Source: Nemertoderma westbladi (taxonomy: Eukaryota > Xenacoelomorpha > Nemertodermatida > Nemertodermatidae). Taken from it: DNA of 28,439 nucleotides. Of the stretch, positions 19,562 to 28,439 are shown in pieces. How positions within the stretch are numbered: position 1 is the stretch's first letter; every line of letters starts with the position of its first letter. Both the position numbers and the translations under genes were made by a program. The notes under the pieces are model-generated. The model did no database searches, had not been told where the DNA came from, and worked only from the letters and a program-made list of their open reading frames with translations. The stretch is from NCBI GenBank assembly GCA_032718475.1, contig JAUCBJ010007823.1, positions 1-28,439 on the forward strand, read 5' to 3'.

Positions 19562-22033
19562 GGGTAATTCCATCCAAATTCGACCAATCGCGGTGGCATG
19601 GGGTCATAAATTTCGTTTATTTTTGGATATATGGTCGGAAATGGTATAAAATGACACCTCATGAAATATTTCTGATGATGGTATATTGGTTTTCGAGATA
19701 TTGCAGTTCGAAGTTTGCGATTTATTCGAACATATTCCCAATGAAACCTACAGAAAATCTTTCTGACCGGTGGGTGGAGTGTCATTTTATGTTTATTGTA
19801 CACATAAATAGGTCTCATACACATTAAAACCTTGAATAAATACCACCCACTTGTCAGACCAACTTTTCTATGTGGCCAAAGATTGGACTTTTCGACAAAT
19901 TTTGTCTTTCTGAGGCTTGAGTTAGAGTGGTCTGAATAGTGGGTAGCCCAAAACATTTAGTAAATAGTTAGATATACCAAAGGGGTTTCTGTGGTACAAT
20001 TTTCATGTACCACCATCAAGTCAGACTTCCATACCACCATCTGGAAAATTGAAACTTTCCAAAATTGCCATACTTCAGAACATCACTGCAAGAGTCTGAT
20101 AAAAGATGGGTGCTTGAACCTTGAAATGAATCATGAGTAGTAACATGGATAAGGGAAACATGCATGACAAGTTTCGGATCCCACCCATGCCTTCTTCAGT
20201 ATATATTATTCAATTTAAAAGTTCAATTTTCAAAATTAATCGTCAGATTAAATACTTTAGAACCAAGGTCTGCTTACGAGGTTGTTCTCATAACCAGCAC
20301 ACATTAAGTATTTAAATGTTTTAGACACAATAAAAGCTGTTTTTTTCCCCACCCACTTGGCAGATATTTTATGTGTAACAAACAAAGGTAAATAATTTTA
20401 ACATATTATTGACTAATTTCAATACCCAATGAGTTACATACCTTCTGATACTATTAATTATTATATCATAATAGAAATAAAAGCTGTTTGAAGTTCCTTT
20501 ATGCAATTCCTTTATGAACAGTGATCGCAGACAATGATCTGATGATGATATAACGAGCCACTCCACCAAGATGAATCTCCGGTGTCAAGAAGTGGTGTCA
20601 CGTGTGGCAGGGACGCGGTCATACCATAGATATGATATTACTGCTGATGGGAAGCTGGAATGCCGAACTTTATCATCTTCTACAACGAAGAAAGTAAAGG
20701 CAGTTCAACGCAAGGTTGCTGTTGTCCCTTGTGTTGATGTTCCTACTGATCAGACAGATGAGGATGAGAATATCTGCTACAAGTGTAAAAAAACTTTGGG
20801 CCAGTGATACAAAAAAAATCAGAAGATTTGGGTGGTGTGCGATAAATACTGAAATAGTGGTCATGCACCAGCTGCCTGCCAGTTAATTTCGATTACGATG
20901 CAGAATTTGTCTGCGATCACTGTTCATAAAGGAATTGCATGATCTACAATACTGCTATACTCAATAATTGATCTATTATCTTTTCTACCATAATAACTAT
21001 ATTAATTATCACTGACTTGCCTCATCATAATGAACATACTGTATTACGTTCCATTCCCTGCTGCCCTTGGCCGGGATTAGGGAATTATATAGATGAACTT
21101 CAAACAGCTTTTATTTCTATTATGATATAATAATTAATAGTATCAGAAGGTATGTAACTCATTGGGTATTGAAATTAGTCAATAATATGTTAAAATTATT
21201 TACCTTTGTTTGTTACACATAAAATATCTGACAAGTGGGTGGTGAAAAAAACAGCCTTTATTGTGTCTAAAACATTTAAATACTTAATGTATGCTGGTTA
21301 TGAGAGCAACCTCGTAAGCAGACCTTGGTTCTAAAGTATTTAATCTGACGATTAATTTTGAAAATTGAACTTTGAAATTGAATAATATATAGGGCAGTAG
21401 GGGGCCTACTGAAGAAGGCATGGGTGGGATCCGAAACTTGTCATGCATGTTTCCCTTATCCATGTTACTACTCATGATTCATTTCAAGCACCCATCTTTT
21501 ATCAGACGCTTGCAGTTCCGAAGTATGGCAACTTTGGAAAGTTTCAATTTTCCAGATGGTGGTATGGAAGTCTGACTTGCTGGTGGTACATGAAAATTGT
21601 ACCACAGAACCCCTTTGGTATATCTAACTATTTATTAAATGTTTTGGGCTACCCACTATTCAGACCACTCTAACTCAAGCCTCAGAAACACAAAATTTGT
21701 CAAAAAGTCCAATCTTTAGCCACATAGAAAAGTTGGTCTGACAAGTGGGTGGTATTTATTCATGGTTTTAATGTGTATGAGACCTATTTATGTGTACAAT
21801 AAACATAAAATGACACTCCACCCACTAGTCAGAAAGATTTTCTGTAGGTTTCATTGGGGATATGTTCGAATAAATCGCAAACTTTGAACTGCAATATCTC
21901 GAAAACCAATACACCATCATCAGAAATATTTCATCAGGTGTCATTTTATACCATTTCCGACCATACATCCAAAAATAAACGAAATTGATGACCCCATGCC
22001 ACCGCGATTGGTCGAATTTGGATGGAATTACCC
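19562..22033. mobile_element. Element delta: 2.47 kb with arms of about 1 kb, TSD GTAG
   Basis: The ends read inward as GGGTAATTCCATCCAAATTC. GTAG flanks both sides (19558-19561 and 22034-22037). The left arm (about 19562-20533) is the reverse complement of the right arm (about 20907-22033), with high identity and an extra 150-160 bp in the right arm (about 20940-21090). The centre (20534-20906) holds the 3' part of a gene. The 4-bp duplication is compatible with several superfamilies (for example Sola or Chapaev), and I cannot decide between them. Confidence 0.85.
20540..20929 (+). pseudogene. C-terminal gene fragment with PHD-like zinc finger, core of delta
   Basis: An open stretch (about 20550-20807, including MNLRCQEVVSRVAG, and ENICYKCKKTLG at its end) stops at TGA. 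In neighbouring frames the sequence continues as KIWVVCDKY, NSGHAPAAC, then DYDAEFVCDHCS and a TAA at 20927-20929. Together they give C-x2-C, W-V-x-C-D, H...C and F-x-C-x2-C, a degenerate PHD-like finger at a protein C-terminus. Such fingers are found at the end of some transposases, so this is probably the tail of delta's parent transposase. Two frame breaks and a missing N-terminus make it non-functional. The last codons already lie in the right arm, so the left arm looks like an inverted copy of this gene's 3' end. Confidence 0.6.
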
Positions 22034-22037
22034 GTAG

Positions 22038-24390
<2,353 letters not shown>

Positions 24391-24514
24391 ATTGGAGGGC
24401 GGGACCTAGATGCCATCGGTGTAGAGACTCCGGAGCATAGACGTGATCTTCTCTCGGCCGTGATTCGGTTGCGAGATAGTTCAGATGATTCTATATACTT
24501 TACCTTGGACCCCG
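24391..24514 (+). CDS. SAMD5: SAMD5-like protein, coding exon 2 (second half of SAM domain)
   Basis: Acceptor TTTAG, donor GTAGGT, 124 nt, exit phase 1. The peptide [20 protein letters not shown] followed by LSAVIRLRD completes the SAM domain, with the usual DLDAIG..T..HR..LL...+RLR end. It then runs into SIYFTLDP, which SAMD5 proteins also have after the domain (YFTLEP). The frame joins exon 1 without a break. Confidence 0.88.
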
Positions 24515-24625
24515 GTAGGTTGCCATGACTTTGTTCTCTCTTCTATAATTTGTTAACCAGTTCTAGATTTGGTTTGAAATACTCGACTATGTACTATTTA
24601 TTTATATAACTCATCATGGTTTCAG

Positions 24626-24828
24626 GTCTGGATTATGCCCTACAATCTCCGTCTGGAGGTATTGTGGAGCTGAATAGCAGTCAGATTGGGAACTGTAACG
24701 CTAAACCGAAAGGCGGGAAGAAACATCGTCAATCGTTGTCTAGTGGTAAACTGCGATGGGAAGTTATGGAACGGCTAGATAGGGATGGGTACTTGGGCAT
24801 CCTTAATCGCCCACCTTACACTGTAACG
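24626..24828 (+). CDS. SAMD5: SAMD5-like protein, coding exon 3 (conserved tail motif)
   Basis: The acceptor is TTTCAG after a 111-bp intron and the donor is ACG|GTAAGT. The exon has 203 nt, enters in phase 1 and exits in phase 0. The peptide has a Ser/Gly/Lys-rich linker (GKKHRQSLSSG) and then KLRWEVMERLDRDGYLGILN followed by RPPYTVT, which resembles the C-terminal K-L-K...RDKL.RDGI.L..PPY segment of SAMD5. The last 66 bases are the founder of the downstream tandem array. Reading past the donor adds only VSYGAAR before a stop, so splicing here is needed for a longer protein. The next exon was not found in the window. Confidence 0.85.
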
Positions 24829-25570
24829 GTAAGTTATGGAGCGGCTAGATAGGGGTGGGTACTTGGGCATCCTTAATCGCCCACCTTACACTGTAACGGT
24901 AAGTTATGGAACGGCTAGATAGGGGTGGGTACTTGGGCATCCTTAATCGCCCACCTTACACTGTAACGGTAACTTATGGAACGGCTAGGAGTGGCTACTT
25001 GGGCATCCTTAATCGCCCACCTTACACTGTAACGGTAAGTTATGGGACGGCTACATAGGGGTGGGTACTTGGGCATCCTTAATCGTCCACCTTACACTGT
25101 AACGGTAAGTTATGGAACGGTTAGATAGGGGTGGGTACTTGGGCATCCTTAATCGCCCACCTTACACTGTAACGGTAAGTTATGGAACGGCTAGATAGGG
25201 GTGGGTACTTGGGCATCCTTAATCGCCCACCTTACACTGTAACGGTAAATTATGGAACGGCTAGATAGGGATGGGTACTTGGGCATCCTTAATCGCCCAC
25301 CTTACACTGTAACGGTAAGTTATGGAACGGCTAGATAGGGGTGGGTACTTGGGCATCCTTAATCGCCCACCTTACACTGTAACGGTAAGTTATGGAACGG
25401 CTAGATAGGGATGGGTACTTGGGCATCCTTAATCGCCCACCTTACACTGTAACGGTGAGTTATGGAACGGCTAGATAGGGGTGGGTGGGTACTTGGGCAT
25501 CCTTAATCGCCCCGCCCACCTTACACTGTAACGGTAAGGTATGGAACGGCTATATAGGGGTGGGTAGTGG

Positions 25571-25578
25571 GTACGTGG
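25571..25578. repeat. Left target-site duplication GTACGTGG
   Basis: Repeated exactly at 26581-26588, both within the 70-bp unit sequence. Confidence 0.95.
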
Positions 25579-26580
25579 TAGAGTTGAAACAGAGACTTGT
25601 CACTGATCTCTGTTCTCTGGACTCTCCGGGCTATTTTTTGGTCTCTGGATAGGCCTCTGGTTCCCGGGTATTAAAAACAGACATTTTACACAGAGATCAG
25701 TGATTTTACAAATTAGAAATACATATTTAAAAATAGATCCTGTACAACACAAAATGTGAAATGAAGATAATTTTTCACAAATTTTTTACAATTAATTATT
25801 TCTTTAATTTTTAACTATTTTTCATACACCGCTTCAACACAATTATATATTCACTTTTACACTATTTATATTTCTAATAAATGTACCAATAATATTCTAT
25901 TTAATTTAAGGTGCGTTTAATTTTAAGTTAAATTAGCACCTAAAGATGGTTCTTATCTAAGGATAAGGGCGCTTAATTTGAGCACCCATAATGTTTAAAA
26001 GTGAAAGAAAGGGCTGATCTCCAGTCAATTTGTTATAGGATAGATAATATGACGACCAAATGGAGAGAACGAGCGTAACGAGGCTTGTAAATGAGGCGAG
26101 TAGAGCACTATACCTGTGCACTAAGTATTCGTAAATGACTATATGACTATGTATATTGAAATGTATATGATTTGAACAATTGTAAAATAAGTGCCTTTAA
26201 TTAACAAAGTACCGGTACCCATGGCGCAAAACAAATTTATATAACATATTATATTAACAATAACAAAATAAAACGAATTAATAAACAAATAACCAAATTA
26301 ATATTAATTAAGCCCCCCAAACTGTACGTGCGCTTATTTTCTTACAATGGGTAAGGGTTGAAATGGGTTGGATTTACTTTACTGTAATTGAACCATAGAA
26401 AAATAGTTAAGGCCGAATGTACAGTCTGTTTGTGCTATAGGGGAGTAATGAAATTGTAAGTACAAAAATAAGCGAAGTCTCTGATCTCCGGCTCTGGTCT
26501 CCGGTATTTTTCAAAATAATTCTCCGGGTAGGTCTCTGGTTTACCGGGATTAAGAAAAACAGGTCTCTGTTTCAACTCTA
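25579..26580. mobile_element. 1002-bp hAT-type element inside the array
   Basis: Perfect 18-bp terminal inverted repeats TAGAGTTGAAACAGAGAC and a perfect 8-bp duplication identify a hAT-type element. The ends also share GGTCTCTGG...CCGGG...ATTAA(A/G)AAAACAG motifs. The interior is AT-rich with no transposase, so it is non-autonomous. It split one 70-bp unit; the two halves resume exactly on either side. Confidence 0.95.
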
Positions 26581-27192
26581 GTACGTGGGCATCCTTAATC
26601 GCCCACCTTACACTGTAACGGTAAGTTATGGAACGGCTAGATAGGGGTGGGTACGTGGGCATCCTTAATCTCCCTCCTTACACTGTAACGGTAAGTTATG
26701 GAACGGCTAGATAGGGATGGGTACTTGGGCATCCTTAATCGCCCACCTTACACTGTAACGGTAAGTTATGGAACGGCTAGATAGGGATAGGTACTTGTGC
26801 ATCCTTAATCGCCCACCTTACACTGAAACGGTAAGTTATGGAACGGCTAGATAGGGGTGGGTACTTGGGCATCCTTAATCGCCCACCTTACACTGTAACG
26901 GTGAGTTATGGAACGGCTAGATAGGGGTGGGTACTTGGGCATCCTTAATCGCCCACCTTACACTGTAACGGTGAGTTATGGAACGGCTAGATAGGGGTGG
27001 GTACTTGGGCATCCTTAATCGCCCACCTTACACTGAAACGGTAAGTTATGGAACGGCTATAGATAGGGGTGGGTACTTGGGCATCCTTAATCGCCCACCT
27101 TACACTGAAACGGTAAGTTATGGAACGGCTAGATAGGGGTGGGTACTTGGGCATCCTTAATCGCCCACCTTACACTGTAACGGTAAGTTATG

Positions 27193-28217
27193 GTTTTCTA
27201 AAAGCCCGTTTTTTACTTAAATTACCACGCCACATTAATCTTCAGGCTTTAAGAAAAATATATGCGATAGTGAGAATTTCAGGAAGCACTTTAATTCCGG
27301 CATCATGAAATGTTATATCGTTTGAATGTTATTTGAAGTAAGTAAACCAAATCCTTTACATGTCATTGGAGGAGTCCAGGGCGGGGTTGAAACCCCACTA
27401 CCGCGTTACTTAAATTGTTGGTTCCAGGTTGGAGTTGTTGTAAGTTGTAACTTACCGTATCTGATGTGTTACACGATATTAGGGGCATCAGGGGTAGGCT
27501 GTAACTTATCTGATGTGTTACGAGATATTAGTGACCCCCAGGGTGGGGCTGTAGGATTACTGCTGCAATACAATGTAGGGGTATAACATATTTCCTCAAC
27601 TAAAGGTTCGACTATCACCTGGGTTTCCATTCTTCGTCGATCCAACATCGGGTGCGTAACGCCCAAATACCCCGCGGATGACTCCGCTTATTACTGTATC
27701 TGTGGGTAGCGTGGCTGCTGACTGAGACAGGCACCATTCTACACCCCTCTCATTGGCACCACAGAGTGTAGGGTATGTTGTTTGGAGACTGAAACACTTA
27801 TCCACCCCCCTTCCCTTTATAATAATGAACCACAAAAAGGAAGCAATGTCTTTGGGGGGGGGGGGGGGGTGTTGTCGACTTCATATGGGTGGGTTGTGAT
27901 GGATTTGTAGGTTATATTGTTGAGTGGTTAGCAGCTGTATCAGTATCATTAATGCGTTTATTATTAATATAAATAATTATGGTCTCATCTGCTGGCAGCA
28001 TCGCCTGCCTAGTTAGTATGGTGGGTTACATAGGCATTTAATAGAAGGTATAATAACAATTTCCATAGAGAAACAACAGACCCTAGTGGGTCCCCAACAC
28101 ATTACTAAATTTAATGCACTCATCACTCCACCCCAAACAGTTTATTTACTACGTTCCTTAAACAAATCGCAGCAAAGATCTTCGTAGCAGCATTATTGGC
28201 AGGCACACACTACAGCG
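27193..28217. other. Downstream intron sequence of the SAMD5-like gene
   Basis: No exon is recognised. It holds a 49-bp-period, two-copy repeat (TATCTGATGTGTTAC at 27459 and 27508) and a G16 run (27854-27869). Confidence 0.5.
27443..27533. repeat. Two-copy repeat, period 49 bp
   Basis: Both copies contain GTAACTTA...TATCTGATGTGTTAC and GATATTAG. Confidence 0.7.
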
Positions 28218-28439
28218 TTATATTTTCCGCGTAATTATTGTCTCATAATAATTATCTGAAATTACTACATCACGAGTCCTTCCCAAATGGAGCTGCCCTC
28301 CCAATCCCAAGCAGCTGTTGGTTTCTCGATTAGGTTGGATAGCTAGAGTTTCCGTGAATTTTATCTGATTTAGTGATACCCTCGCTGACATTGTAACCAC
28401 CGCGGTCCCTATTCCCATTCTCTCAACTCGAATTCTCTT
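28218..28439. other. Right end of window, unrecognised
   Basis: The minus strand is open from the window edge to 28218 (it includes QLHLGRTRDVVISDN), but I recognise no family. No splice or promoter context supports it as a gene. It could be a partial exon or chance. Confidence 0.3.

Larger units (their letters stand above)
24763..27192. repeat. 70-bp tandem array made from exon 3 and its splice donor, about 20 units
   Basis: Unit 1 is exonic (24763-24828 plus GTAA). Further units start at 24833, 24903, 24973, 25039, 25109, 25179, 25249, 25319, 25389, 25459 and about 25538 (split by a hAT insert), then 26625, 26695, 26765, 26835, 26905, 26975, 27045 and 27117. Most are 70 bp; one is 66, one 72 and one about 79. 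Each ends in ACG followed by a donor-like site: 14 are GTAAGT, 3 GTGAGT and 3 weaker. Most units carry GGGGTGGG where the exon has GGGATGGG. Because 70 is not a multiple of three, the copies do not continue the reading frame. Confidence 0.97.

Noticed and set aside
19546-19956. 136-residue open frame on the minus strand
   Set aside because: It lies in the left arm of delta and crosses its border; the inverted right arm does not preserve it as a gene.
24829-27188. The 70-bp units as a chain of real small exons
   Set aside because: The units have donors but no convincing acceptor before each one, and 70 bp does not keep the reading frame.
24763-27192. CRISPR-like array
   Set aside because: Units are directly contiguous with no unique spacers, and the context is an animal gene.
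28218-28418. Minus-strand open frame at the right edge
   Set aside because: No recognised family and no splice or promoter evidence; left as unassigned.

Overview
The window is animal nuclear DNA, AT-rich and full of transposable elements, probably from an invertebrate; the species cannot be named from sequence alone. The signs are a eukaryotic initiator tRNA-Met gene, GT-AG introns in a conserved animal gene, a CR1/L2-like LINE, several hAT-type DNA transposons with 8-bp target duplications, and no bacterial-style operons.

Left part (1-4450): an initiator tRNA-Met gene with a T-run terminator (300-383), a short tandem duplication, a near-perfect hairpin repeat (959-1150), and a decayed zinc-finger/tyrosine-recombinase-like gene on the minus strand (about 1190-2760). 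About 1.7 kb without recognisable genes follows.

Middle part (4454-19199): a nest of transposons at least five layers deep, readable because most layers keep terminal inverted repeats and matching target-site duplications (TSDs). Element alpha (4454-19199, TSD ACAGT) holds a hAT element (5504-18370, TSD CTTATTAT). That holds a sister copy of the same family (6110-18144, TSD CTGTACTG). The sister copy was hit twice: by element gamma (6159-9011, TSD CCGGACCG) and by a nearly full-length LINE on the minus strand (about 9285-17632). The LINE ORF1 was in turn hit by element beta (13017-16423, TSD CCAAT) and by another hAT element (16708-17138, TSD CTTTTAAG). Removing beta or the 431-bp hAT together with one TSD copy leaves ORF1 in frame. 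Alpha and beta differ in sequence but share CAGT...ACTG ends, 5-bp TSDs and many short near-palindromes next to both ends.

Next (19562-22033): a 2.5-kb element with arms of about 1 kb in inverted orientation and TSD GTAG, enclosing the 3' end of a gene that encodes a C-terminal PHD-like zinc finger.

Right part (22808-28439): the first three coding exons of a SAMD5-like gene (plus strand) encoding a SAM domain. The last 66 bases of exon 3, with its splice donor, have been amplified into a tandem array of about twenty 70-bp units (24763-27192), giving 20 donor-like sites in a row. A 1002-bp hAT element with a perfect 8-bp TSD interrupts the array. A 9-bp microhomology between the exon and the intron start explains how the array could have begun. 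The rest of the gene lies beyond the window or was not recognised.
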